A stretch of 18,942 nt of DNA from NCBI GenBank assembly GCA_964472565.1, contig CAYYNB010000121.1:1-18942 (forward strand). The letters run 5' to 3'. Below, in pieces: positions 1 through 7,303 of this stretch; position 1 is the first letter of the stretch, and each line of letters begins with the position of its first letter. The notes under the pieces were generated by a model. The model was not told where the DNA came from. It did not search any database and saw only the letters and a list, made by a program, of their open reading frames with translations. Both the position numbers and the translations under genes were made by a program. This DNA comes from DATAMF01 sp964472565. Its GTDB lineage: Bacteria > Chloroflexota > Anaerolineae > Aggregatilineales > Aggregatilineaceae.

Positions 1-190
1 TCGAGCGCCGGCGCCTCGTCGGCCGCGCCCAGCCCGCGCCCCACGCCCGTACCCCCAACGTGGCCCACATCGTCGCAAATTCATTCAGTTTATCGTAAAC
101 ACCACGTGGCATTGCGCCTAAGGAATTGCTGATTAAATACGTACAGGTGGAAAGAATTGGAAATTCATCACGCCATTTTAAAAGATCCAT
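1..190 (-). CDS. kynU: Kynureninase-like PLP-dependent enzyme, N-terminal fragment
   Basis: Only the first 63 codons are in the window; the gene runs off the left edge. The start ATG (190-188) has a GAGG-type ribosome site about 9 bases upstream. The translated start contains TYLISNSLGAMPRGVYDKL (about residues 17-35) followed by WATLGVRAW (46-54), which I recognise as the N-terminus of kynureninase-like class V aminotransferase-fold enzymes. Kynureninase cleaves kynurenine to anthranilate and alanine in the cytoplasm with PLP. The divergent neighbour is an arylformamidase, the preceding step of the same pathway, which supports the call. Oddity: from about residue 50 the DNA becomes very GC-rich and the protein turns into an Arg-rich stretch that no longer resembles the family, so the outermost ~50 bases may be wrong. 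The PLP lysine lies outside the window. Confidence 0.7.
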   Translation of the reverse strand, partial: MDLLKWRDEFPILSTCTYLISNSLGAMPRGVYDKLNEFATMWATLGVRAWGAGWARPTRRRRS

Positions 191-316
191 CGTCTTTACC
201 TCGTGCGGAACCACTTGTCACCGGGGAGTGTACATCAGGCGATTTTTTCTTGCGAATGCTCAAAATGGTACAGCAAATATTACAAATTGATTTATACTGT
301 GAACATGTGAGGTATC
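191..316. promoter_or_regulatory. Divergent intergenic region between kynU-like gene and kynB
   Basis: This 126-bp gap must hold both promoters of the divergent kynurenine genes. A TATACT at 293-298 could be a -10 element for kynB, but no good -35 lies 16-18 bases upstream. On the minus strand a TTCACA (revcomp at 301-306) and TAATAT pair at 15-base spacing could serve the kynureninase gene. Both assignments are weak. The shared region makes common regulation of the pair likely, but I see no clear operator. Confidence 0.3.
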
Positions 317-949
317 ATGACTAAAATTTACGACATTACACGCACCCTGGCTCCATCAACCGCCCCCTGGCCCGGCGATTCGCCTTTCTGCTTTGAGCAT
401 ACAGGCCGTATCTCCGAAGGGTTCTCGGTGAATCTTACCCGGCTGTCCTTCAGCCCGCATGTCGGCACCCATGCCGATGCCCCCTATCATGTCGCCGAAG
501 GCGGCGAACATCCGGCCACCCTGCCGCTGGAGAAATACATCGGGCCAGCTCATGTTGTCACCATTCAGCGCCAGCATGGTGGTATTATGCCTGATGATCT
601 GGCAGATCATGATCTGAGCGGCCTACAGCGCTTATTGATCCACACCTGGGTCAGCGCTAACCCCGACACCAATTTTCCTGACGATTTTCCTTATCCAACG
701 CCTGAATTAGCCGATTGGTTGGCCGAACGGGGCGTGGTGCTGCTGGGGTTGGACAGCCCATCAATGGATTCATTTACCAGCAGAGATTTGCCGTGCCACC
801 ACCGGCTGTTCCAACATGGCATTCTGAATCTGGAAAACCTTAAATTAGCCGGGGTCCCCGATGGGATATATGAACTGGTGGCGCTTCCCCTCAAGATCGA
901 AGGCATATGTGGAAGCCCGGTTCGCGCCATTTTGCGCCCTATCAAGTAG
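317..949 (+). CDS. kynB: Arylformamidase (kynurenine formamidase), cyclase family
   Basis: A 210-residue member of the metal-dependent cyclase family, the usual length for bacterial KynB. It hydrolyses N-formylkynurenine to kynurenine and formate in the tryptophan-to-anthranilate pathway. The metal-binding signature HVGTHADAPYH is intact at residues 48-58, with H48, H52, D54 and H58 as expected ligands. The N-terminus IYDITRTLAPSTAPWPGD is also typical. The start is supported by GAGG at 309-312, though only 4 bases from the ATG. The divergent kynureninase-like gene performs the next pathway step, which favours KynB over the other members of this broad family (isatin hydrolase, generic cyclase). 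A response regulator gene follows 70 bp downstream on the same strand with no obvious terminator between. Confidence 0.85.
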   Translation: MTKIYDITRTLAPSTAPWPGDSPFCFEHTGRISEGFSVNLTRLSFSPHVGTHADAPYHVAEGGEHPATLPLEKYIGPAHVVTIQRQHGGIMPDDLADHDLSGLQRLLIHTWVSANPDTNFPDDFPYPTPELADWLAERGVVLLGLDSPSMDSFTSRDLPCHHRLFQHGILNLENLKLAGVPDGIYELVALPLKIEGICGSPVRAILRPIK

Positions 950-1019
950 TTTTGGACAGAAACAATTCAGACGCGGTATGATTGGGGTGGGACTAGTGGG
1001 ACACAGGGTTAAACGCGAC

Positions 1020-1379
1020 ATGCCGCTTGTAATGATTGTCGATGATGAACCTGGACTGCTCAAGCTCTTCTCAGGATTGATCGAGAAATTGAACTGTAAG
1101 TCAATCCAGGCGAATGGCGGTGCGGCGGCATTAAATATACTCGATCAGGAAACTCCCGATCTTTTGATTCTTGATCTTGCCATGCCCGAAATATCCGGGT
1201 TTGATGTGCTTCAATATGTCCGCAGCATCCCCCGTCTGGACGAAATGAAAGTCATGATCTTAACCGCCCGGCCCAATCTCGTGCCGGAAATCGAAGAGAT
1301 GGGCATTGACTGCTGGATCGCCAAGCCCGTCATGCCGCGCGAATTTATGGATTTAGTCCAGACCGTTTTAGCCGGTTAA
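1020..1379 (+). CDS. Single-domain response regulator (REC only)
   Basis: A 119-residue protein made of one receiver domain and nothing else. The acidic pair is D8/D9, the phosphoacceptor D52 lies in LILDLAMP, the switch Thr is T82 in MILTA and the conserved Lys is K102 in AKP. I chose the ATG at 1020 because MPLVMIVDDEP begins just where receiver domains begin and AGGG at 1005-1008 precedes it; an in-frame ATG at 978 would add 14 residues of no family resemblance, and the frame stays open back into kynB. CheY-like or Spo0F-like proteins of this shape pass phosphate or act by protein contact. No kinase gene is adjacent; the histidine kinase at 9443-10837 has its own regulator. The partner is unknown. 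Confidence 0.85.
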   Translation: MPLVMIVDDEPGLLKLFSGLIEKLNCKSIQANGGAAALNILDQETPDLLILDLAMPEISGFDVLQYVRSIPRLDEMKVMILTARPNLVPEIEEMGIDCWIAKPVMPREFMDLVQTVLAG

Positions 1380-1419
1380 AAAAAGGGGCTGTTTTAGGTG
1401 TTTTAGCAGTTTTAGCCCC
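1378..1419 (-). terminator. Intrinsic terminator of the minus-strand TPR-like membrane protein gene
   Basis: Read on the minus strand, GGGGCT (1419-1414) pairs with AGCCCC (1390-1385) around a 23-base loop and is followed by seven T residues (1384-1378). The stem begins inside the stop codon of the upstream gene. The large A-rich loop carries TAAAAC three times at a 9-base period. On the plus strand there is no T-run, so it does not look like a terminator for the response regulator. Confidence 0.6.
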
Positions 1420-2452
1420 CATTCACCGCTTTATCCAACAGCATTTGCACGCTTACCCCGTGATACGACCATGCACAATTCTGGTTGCACAGGTCCTGCA
1501 AAATCGGAAGCGCCGCCTCATACTGGCCGCCATTCACATAGGCTCGTGCATTGATATAACTTTCGACAAAATACGCCTGCCCCAACAGCAGATCATCCAC
1601 CGGACCAATGTCAGCCGCGCGGTAGACAAAATCAACGCCGCGTCGCAGCCTGTCTTCGCTGTCGTCTTCAGTCGTGCGCGGATCATTTGTACCATTCATA
1701 TAATAGCCGCCCTGCTTTTCGAGCGCTTCCAGCAGCATCGCGTCCACTTCCACGCGGCGGTGATCCGGCGCGACGCCAATCAGCGCATCCAGCCATTCGA
1801 TAGCTTCTTCATAGGAAGATAAACGCATGGCGGCTTCAGCCTGCGAATACAAATACGTGGCCGAAAGTGTATCAACCGTTGGACTTGCCGTAGGCGCAGC
1901 CGTTATCTCTATCGTAGGCGTGGGGGTAAAGGTAGGGGCAATCGTTGGGGTTTCCGTTTCGATACCCGCCGAGGTCGGTGTCGGCGAAGGCAGCGAAGTC
2001 CGTGTCGGACGGGATGCCTGCATCGTCCGCGCCTGCGCCAGTTTTGCTGCACTATCTAAAGCATATTGAGTCGGCGCTTTGGTTATTTCGACGATCCATT
2101 CAAACCGCTGCACCGCCATCAGGTTACCTTCGGCCAGCTCCGTCGAACCCAGCCGGTACTGTTCCGCGATTTGCGAGACAGCCTCGCGCGTATGTTTGAC
2201 ATCATTCGTCGCCAGCCCGTCCCGGTATCCGGCAACCCCCGCCATACCCGCCATAAGCAGGCATAAACAAACCATGATCGCCATCACCAACAGCGGCAGC
2301 AGCACGCGTCCGCGTGGCCGTACCACTGCTATTTCTGCCGTATCATCGAGCGGCTGGATGGGTTGCAGTGGGGCGGTTGCCGTCTTAGGCCGCGTATCTT
2401 CTTCCTGAATGGGTGGCTCGTTAATCTCAATTTCACGGTCTGCATCAGACAT
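1412..2452 (-). CDS. Single-pass membrane protein with Pro/Thr-rich linker and TPR-like C-terminus
   Basis: A 346-residue protein with four visible parts: an acidic, proline-containing cytoplasmic N-terminus (1-49); one strongly hydrophobic segment (50-75, LLPLLVMAIMVCLCLLMAGM); a helical segment (about 80-147); a Pro/Thr/Ser-rich linker (about 148-195, with TPTIAPTFTPTPTIE); and a C-terminal helical region (197-346) with TPR-like units such as SSYEEAIEWLDALIGVAPDH and GGQYEAALPILQDLC. The start at 2452 has AAGAGG 10 bases upstream; longer in-frame starts (to 2554) lack one. RPRGR just before the membrane helix suggests the N-terminus stays inside and the linker and TPR part are outside. I do not recognise a named family. 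It could be a surface scaffold or a sensor for protein contacts, but nothing proves either. Confidence 0.75.
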   Translation of the reverse strand: MSDADREIEINEPPIQEEDTRPKTATAPLQPIQPLDDTAEIAVVRPRGRVLLPLLVMAIMVCLCLLMAGMAGVAGYRDGLATNDVKHTREAVSQIAEQYRLGSTELAEGNLMAVQRFEWIVEITKAPTQYALDSAAKLAQARTMQASRPTRTSLPSPTPTSAGIETETPTIAPTFTPTPTIEITAAPTASPTVDTLSATYLYSQAEAAMRLSSYEEAIEWLDALIGVAPDHRRVEVDAMLLEALEKQGGYYMNGTNDPRTTEDDSEDRLRRGVDFVYRAADIGPVDDLLLGQAYFVESYINARAYVNGGQYEAALPILQDLCNQNCAWSYHGVSVQMLLDKAVNGG

Positions 2453-2593
2453 CACAGCGAATCCTCTTAGGCAACGGTATGCGGGTCGCATTATAGCGGC
2501 TCCGCGAGAGCTTGTCCAAGACGCCTGCCTGACGATCTCTCCACGCCGCTCCATCTTAAATAACTTTTAAAATGCCCGTTTTTGCCATGATAT

Positions 2594-2610
2594 TTGTGCA
2601 TGTTGCACAA
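2594..2610. promoter_or_regulatory. Perfect 17-bp dyad, candidate operator upstream of the pucR-like gene
   Basis: TTGTGCA, a 3-base spacer TGT, then TGCACAA: seven perfect base pairs of inverted repeat. It lies in the 256-bp divergent region, about 100 bp before the pucR-like start and about 140 bp before the minus-strand gene. The right arm contains TTGCAC, a -35-like hexamer for the plus strand, so a bound protein could block or assist that promoter. No good -10 is visible at standard spacing. No T-run follows, so it is not a terminator. The regulator that binds it is unknown; autoregulation by the PucR-type protein is one possibility. Confidence 0.5.
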
Positions 2611-2708
2611 TAGCTTTCGTTTAAATCTCATAAAACATGCCCAAAGACAGAACCCGGCACTGCTTCTACAATTTTTTCAACATTTGAACCTGTGGGGGAG
2701 AACAGAAC

Positions 2709-4343
2709 ATGAGCGCCGTTTCAACATCTACTGACCTCAAAAGCCTCTTTAAGTTGGCGCTCCCGATTGGCAGCCGGCTGATTACGGGCCGACCGGAAGC
2801 GGTGATAAACTGGGTATGTGGCTTGCGCACGCGCCCACCCATTTTTGCCGATATTGAGGGCGGTGAATTGGTCCTGGTTTCGACCGCCACCCTCAGCACC
2901 TATCAGAAACCACTTTCGCTCGAAACCGTAATCGAAGAATTGATCGAAGCCAAAGCTGGCGCGCTCGCCGTTCGCGGCACCATCACCGCGCAGGCCCGCC
3001 AGATTGCCCAATCGTCAAACTTCCCCTTGATCGCACTCTCAGATCGCGCCCCCCTGCCGCACATCGAACGCGCCATTCAGCGCTTGCTCACCAACCAGCA
3101 GTCGCAGTATGCGCACCGCGCGTTTGAACTTCAGCAAATGCTCCAGCGGCATGCCGCCAGTTTCCGTGGGTTGACAACCATGCTCAACGTGTTGGCCCGC
3201 GTGTTGGATCGCCCAATAGTTGTCTATGACGAAAAAGGTGCCGTTTTGAGCCGGGGCTTGCCCGCCTCGCGCGAGCAGGAATGGGAATCACATCTGGCGC
3301 TGGCAAGCGGTTCTTACGTAGTTGAGCGGGTCCGCGATCAGCACGGGGTGCTCGATGTACCGGGCGGAATTGCGGCCTCGCTGACTCACGATAGCCACTT
3401 GCTGGGCTATATGTCAATTTTGACAACCGATGATCCGCTGGATGAATTTGATCGCCTCGCACTCGAATATTGTGCGCCGATCTGTGTCCGCGAGATGGTT
3501 CGCCAGCAAACGGCTGACGTGACCCTTGATTATGCCGCGCCCACCCGCGATTGGATTGCCGACTGGCTGAGCAGTTCAGCCGCTGATGATATGCTGCTGT
3601 CGCGCCGCGCCGAACAGGACAGTTATCAGACCGATGTCTGGTATGCGGTTGTGCTCTTCCATTGGACCCCCGCGAATGAATGGGCCAAAAGCAACTTTTC
3701 GCCGGAGCGCATGGTCAAGCAAATTCGCGCTGAAATGGCGCAGCGTCGCATTCAGGCTCCGGTTGGACAATATGTTGATCGTGCCGTGCTGCTCTTCCCG
3801 CTCGATGAACCGCAGCAAACCCAGCGCCTCAAGCAAATCACCGATTTGCTGCACAACGCGCTGTCGCAGGCGGCAGGCGAAGGCGAAGTGACAGCGGGTG
3901 TGGGGCGTCCGGCCCAGGGCTTAACCGCCCTGCGCGAATCATACCGGGAAGCGGATCGCACTTTGGCGCTGTCCGAACAGATGTGGGAAGAATCCAAAGT
4001 CGCGTTTTTCGGTGAATTCAGTCTGTACGAACTGCTGCTCGGCGTGAACGATGCCGCTATTCTGTCGAGTTTCTGTGATCGCTGGCTTGCCCCGCTCTCC
4101 AACTACGATGGACAGCACAACACCGATCTGCTGCCCACACTCGACGCCTATTTCTCGAATAATGGCAACATGGCGCGCACCGCTCATGTGCTCAATATTC
4201 ACCGGAACACACTTGTCTACCGCTTGAGTCGCATCACCGAAATCATGCAGTTGGATATGGACGATGCCAATGTGCGGCTGAATCTGCAACTGGCCCTCAA
4301 AGTCCGGCGGATGCTGCTCGCGGCAAACGGCAAACCGAACTAA
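2709..4343 (+). CDS. PucR-family transcriptional regulator
   Basis: A 544-residue cytoplasmic regulator with the three-part PucR layout. Residues about 10-130 match the N-terminal PucR ligand-sensing domain (ITGRPEAVINWV, GGELVLVSTATL, AKAGALAVRG). A central region (about 150-420) contains a GAF/GGDEF-like segment (VVYDEKGAVLSRG; later TAGVGRPAQGLTALRESYREA). The C-terminal HTH_30-type domain spans about 474-536 and contains FSNNGNMARTAHVLNIHRNT, then LVYRLSRI. Family members control purine, amino-acid or other catabolic genes in response to metabolites. The ATG has GGGGGAG 8-14 bases upstream. The gene stands alone, with a dyad upstream and an intrinsic terminator downstream. Neither its ligand nor its targets can be told from the sequence; the nearby kynurenine genes and the ABC importer operon are candidates by proximity only. 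Confidence 0.88.
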   Translation: MSAVSTSTDLKSLFKLALPIGSRLITGRPEAVINWVCGLRTRPPIFADIEGGELVLVSTATLSTYQKPLSLETVIEELIEAKAGALAVRGTITAQARQIAQSSNFPLIALSDRAPLPHIERAIQRLLTNQQSQYAHRAFELQQMLQRHAASFRGLTTMLNVLARVLDRPIVVYDEKGAVLSRGLPASREQEWESHLALASGSYVVERVRDQHGVLDVPGGIAASLTHDSHLLGYMSILTTDDPLDEFDRLALEYCAPICVREMVRQQTADVTLDYAAPTRDWIADWLSSSAADDMLLSRRAEQDSYQTDVWYAVVLFHWTPANEWAKSNFSPERMVKQIRAEMAQRRIQAPVGQYVDRAVLLFPLDEPQQTQRLKQITDLLHNALSQAAGEGEVTAGVGRPAQGLTALRESYREADRTLALSEQMWEESKVAFFGEFSLYELLLGVNDAAILSSFCDRWLAPLSNYDGQHNTDLLPTLDAYFSNNGNMARTAHVLNIHRNTLVYRLSRITEIMQLDMDDANVRLNLQLALKVRRMLLAANGKPN

Positions 4344-4370
4344 GCCCAGTTCGAAGAAAACTAAATTCCG

Positions 4371-4397
4371 AAGCCCGGCCCCAACCGGGCTTTTTTT
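4371..4397 (+). terminator. Intrinsic terminator of the pucR-like gene
   Basis: AAGCCCGG (4371-4378), loop CCCCAA, CCGGGCTT (4385-4392), with a run of seven T from 4391 to 4397. It begins 28 bases after the stop codon. The minus-strand gene coming the other way stops at 4401, so the hairpin may also slow transcription from that side, although no T-run follows on that strand. Confidence 0.92.
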
Positions 4398-4400
4398 GTG

Positions 4401-5294
4401 CTACCGATAAATCGCCCGTGCCTGCCGGACTGACCAACGCCACAGGATAAACACCGCGATTTCACGCAGCAGAAACACCCCCATAGTATTGAGTACAGCG
4501 CTGAGCAGATCCATTCTCAGGGTGAAGTTCGCCATCGGGCCAAGCGTCAGAAAGGCGAGCAGGCTGGTTCGGCTCAGCGGAATAGAGCCGGCTTGCAGAA
4601 TAAAAAGCCCTATCACACCCAGCACTTCGGCCAACCACACACTAAATACGGCAACCAGCGAATTTGAGAGTCCCACCCGCACCGAAGGTGAAGAAGTCGA
4701 AGCCGCAAGAATGGCCGTCACCACAAGCATATAATGTTGCGCGCGATCAAATGCAAAAAGCAGTATACTAATAGCGGGTATGATAAGTACCATACCGCAC
4801 AGAAAAAATTCCATCGACGCGTTGTTTCGCGCCATACTCGTAGGTATGAGGGTCAGGCTGAGAAGCCCTACGCCCGCCGCTATAATCGACAACAGGGCAC
4901 TGGTTCCAAGCATGAGACGGCGCATCCACCACAAGGCACCGCCGGTCTTACCGATCAAAACTGCTTCCATCCCATCCGGGAGCACCCCCAAAAGCTCCCA
5001 GCTTTGTTTCACTCGCTCCTCTGGTATGAGCGGGCCAAGTGTGAGACAGGTTGTCAGAAGTAAGAGCATCAAAGGAGGGACAAATAAGAAAAGCAAATTA
5101 TTCACATATAAAATCGAAACCACATAAAGGAGGATAATCACGGCGATAAACATAAAACGAAGAAGCGGTGAAACAGCGTAACGCCACGTTTTAACATACC
5201 ACACGGGTAAGTGTGACGTTTCGCGCAGAAAAATCGGGTTATAGTGTGCATTTTGGGCAATGACGATCTGTCTGAATAATTTCCAGGATTGCAT
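4401..5294 (-). CDS. Multi-pass membrane protein, ABC-2-like permease without a neighbouring ATPase
   Basis: A 297-residue very hydrophobic protein with about seven membrane segments, for example LLRFMFIAVIILLYVVSILY, LFLFVPPLMLLLLTTCLTLG, LLSIIAAGVGLLSLTLI and FFLCGMVLIIPAISILLFAF. After the second one lies IPEERVKQSWELLGVLP, which resembles the short amphipathic ERxxxTWELLLxTP segment that follows early helices in ABC-2 type exporters; this is my reason for the call. I chose the start at 5294 (MQSWKLFRQI) because it has a GGTGG site 8 bases upstream and leaves room for the divergent promoter; the frame stays open to 5459 but that would run into the importer gene's promoter and leader. No ATP-binding partner is next to it, so the transporter role is inferred only. 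Confidence 0.7.
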   Translation of the reverse strand: MQSWKLFRQIVIAQNAHYNPIFLRETSHLPVWYVKTWRYAVSPLLRFMFIAVIILLYVVSILYVNNLLFLFVPPLMLLLLTTCLTLGPLIPEERVKQSWELLGVLPDGMEAVLIGKTGGALWWMRRLMLGTSALLSIIAAGVGLLSLTLIPTSMARNNASMEFFLCGMVLIIPAISILLFAFDRAQHYMLVVTAILAASTSSPSVRVGLSNSLVAVFSVWLAEVLGVIGLFILQAGSIPLSRTSLLAFLTLGPMANFTLRMDLLSAVLNTMGVFLLREIAVFILWRWSVRQARAIYR

Positions 5295-5370
5295 GCTCGA
5301 TCCACCACAACACTTTGCATTTTGATATTGTACGCCGCCAATGACCTTTTGGTATAAGTTGCCAAAGAAC

Positions 5371-5401
5371 TTGAACAAAAATGGTTCCCAAATCGTATAA
5401 T
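5371..5401 (+). promoter_or_regulatory. Putative promoter of the ABC importer operon
   Basis: TTGAAC at 5371-5376 and a perfect TATAAT at 5396-5401, 19 bases apart. The expected transcript start near 5408 gives a leader of about 54 bases. The strong ribosome site AAGGAGG at 5449-5455 lies 6 bases before the ATG. The long spacer is the weak point. Confidence 0.55.
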
Positions 5402-5461
5402 AAGAGCAGGTCGTACACTGACGCATTCCAACCAGATGCAAATATTTTAAGGAGGACAAAA

Positions 5462-7126
5462 ATGCTTGGACGTTCTAAGTTTTTGGTTCTGATGCTGGTG
5501 CTCGTTATGGCACTCTCCGGTATCGGCATCAGCGCAGCTCAGGACGGTGGTAAAGTTCTGCGCACGGCATACCTACCCGGTGATGTGATCATTGACCCCT
5601 CACTTTCTACCTGGGCCAATGAAATTCAGATCATCAACCTGACCAATCCGGGCCTTACCGTGTTTGACGAATTAACAGTCGAAGTCCAGCCGGGTATCGC
5701 CAGCGAATGGGCCGTTTCCGACGATGGCTTGACCTATACGTTTAAACTCATCCCCGACATCGCTTGGGTTCGCTACGACGCCGAAGCAGGCGAAGTCGTC
5801 CAACTCACCGATGATGCGGGTAATGTCCGGGTTGTGACGGCTCAGGACGTGGTTTACGGCATCAACCGTACACTCGATCCCGCCACCGGTTCGCAGTATG
5901 CCGGCACACTGGCCCCCTGGATCGTCAATGGTTTGGAAAAACTGGCAGGCGAAGATGTTGAACTCGGCGTAACTGCTGTCGATGAATATACCGTCGAAAT
6001 CGTATCGCCCAAAGCTGCCGGTTTCCTGCCCATGATCTACGGCTTGTGGATGTCGCGCCCCGAACCGCAGTGGATTATTGAAGAATTTGGCGATGTCTGG
6101 ACTGAACCAGCCAACTATGCCAGCTATGGGTCCTTCACGGTCAAAGAGTGGGAACACGACGTTCAGATTACCCTGATCCGTAACCCCTTCTGGACCGGCA
6201 CCGACACCCTACCCGTTCCCGTCCTCGATGAAGTCAACATTGTCTACCTCGAAGACCCGGCCATGCTGGCAGCGTATGAAGCGGGTGAATTGGACTGGAT
6301 TCCGATTGTTCCCCTGCCCGACCTGCCCCGTCTCCAGGCTCAATATCCTGAAGAACTGCGCATTGGCCCCGATACCTGCACCTACTACTACGGGTTCAAT
6401 ACCGCCATTGCCCCCACCGACAACGTTCACATGCGCCGCGCGCTCTCGATGGCGATTGACCGTGCAACAGTTGTCCAGATCACCGCAGGCGGTCAGGTTC
6501 CGGCGGGCTTCTTCACCCGTCCCGATATTGCCGCTGGCCCCAGCCAGGAACAATATCCTGATCTGGCAATCTACACCGATGCCGAAGCCGCGAAAGCCGA
6601 ACTCCAGGCTTATCTGGACGAAACCGGCTTGACTGTGGACCAGATTCCTCCCATCATGCTGATGCACAACACCTCGGCAGCTCACGCAACAATTGCCCAG
6701 GCCATCCAGCAGATGTGGAAAGAAACACTGGGTATCGAAATCGAAATCTCGGCTCAGGATGCTCAGACCTATAACGAAACCCTGCGCCGTGATGCCCCTG
6801 CCGTCTGGCGTTTGGGCTGGTGCTATGACTATCCCGATGCGAACAGCTTCATCAATGACGTGTTCCGCACCCAGGGTCCCGACAGCAACAACCACACCAA
6901 CTGGGGTCCCGATGAGTTCTACGCGCTGCTCGACCAGGCGGGTGTAGAAACCGATGTTGAAGCCCGGCGCGAACTCTACGCCCAGGCCGAATACATGCTC
7001 GTCAACCAGGACGCCGTGATTGCCCCCATCTACTTCTACACCTCGCAGCAGATGACGAAAACCTATGTGGTCCGTACCTTTGCTGTTAACCGTGCCGAAC
7101 GGTGGGATAAGTGGGACATCCAGTAA
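5462..7126 (+). CDS. ABC transporter substrate-binding protein, family 5 (peptide/nickel type)
   Basis: A 554-residue exported binding protein. Residues 1-27 are a signal peptide (MLGRSKF, then LVLMLVLVMALSGIGISAAQ). The rest follows the SBP family 5 pattern: PGIASEWAVSDDGLTYTFKL early on, VTAQDVVYGINRTLDPATGS, then MRRALSMAIDRATVV in the second lobe and a C-terminal DAVIAPIYFYTSQQM. The start is fixed by the consensus site AAGGAGG 6 bases upstream; the frame is open 81 bases further but without such a site. Family members bind oligopeptides, dipeptides or other small solutes. There is no lipobox cysteine at the cleavage region, so it should not be a classical lipoprotein, and how it stays at the cell surface is unclear. 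Two permease genes follow 177 bp downstream, separated by a hairpin and a repeat. Confidence 0.92.
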   Translation: MLGRSKFLVLMLVLVMALSGIGISAAQDGGKVLRTAYLPGDVIIDPSLSTWANEIQIINLTNPGLTVFDELTVEVQPGIASEWAVSDDGLTYTFKLIPDIAWVRYDAEAGEVVQLTDDAGNVRVVTAQDVVYGINRTLDPATGSQYAGTLAPWIVNGLEKLAGEDVELGVTAVDEYTVEIVSPKAAGFLPMIYGLWMSRPEPQWIIEEFGDVWTEPANYASYGSFTVKEWEHDVQITLIRNPFWTGTDTLPVPVLDEVNIVYLEDPAMLAAYEAGELDWIPIVPLPDLPRLQAQYPEELRIGPDTCTYYYGFNTAIAPTDNVHMRRALSMAIDRATVVQITAGGQVPAGFFTRPDIAAGPSQEQYPDLAIYTDAEAAKAELQAYLDETGLTVDQIPPIMLMHNTSAAHATIAQAIQQMWKETLGIEIEISAQDAQTYNETLRRDAPAVWRLGWCYDYPDANSFINDVFRTQGPDSNNHTNWGPDEFYALLDQAGVETDVEARRELYAQAEYMLVNQDAVIAPIYFYTSQQMTKTYVVRTFAVNRAERWDKWDIQ

Positions 7127-7145
7127 GCTCAGTTTGATGATTTAT

Positions 7146-7171
7146 GGAGAGAGGGCCTGTGCTCTCTCTCC
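7146..7171 (+). terminator. Hairpin after the binding-protein gene, possible partial terminator
   Basis: GGAGAGAG (7146-7153) pairs with CTCTCTCC (7164-7171), 20 bases after the stop codon. There is no T-run, so full termination is unlikely. In a binding-protein/permease operon a hairpin here could protect the 3' end of the upstream message and keep binding protein above permease, as intergenic stem-loops do in other importer operons. Confidence 0.45.
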
Positions 7172-7198
7172 CTTATGTAACTTAGGCTATCCCCAAAA

Positions 7199-7270
7199 AA
7201 TAATTATCCCATTTATCCGGTTTGACTCCCCTTCCCTGAGGGAAGGGGTAAGGGGGGATGGGGTAAAGAA
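7199..7270 (+). repeat. Intergenic 72-bp repeat, copy 1 (inside the ABC operon)
   Basis: Matches the copy at 18871-18942 at 70 of 72 positions in the same orientation; the two differences are at 7214 and 7215. The core is a perfect 9-bp inverted repeat, CCCCTTCCC (7228-7236), TGA, GGGAAGGGG (7240-7248). It is followed by more G-runs, so 7240-7263 contains four runs of three or more G with loops of 2-3 bases, a possible G-quadruplex on the coding strand. It has no coding potential of its own. It sits between the binding-protein and permease genes and is transcribed with them. Confidence 0.88.
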
Positions 7271-7303
7271 AATATTGGCGAGCCTTATTCCGAGAAAACC
7301 ATT

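Noticed and set aside
6209..6895. Open frame of 228 codons on the minus strand
   Set aside because: It lies wholly inside the binding-protein gene, whose family motifs are clear on the plus strand; the minus reading is a Cys/Gly-rich shadow without a ribosome site.
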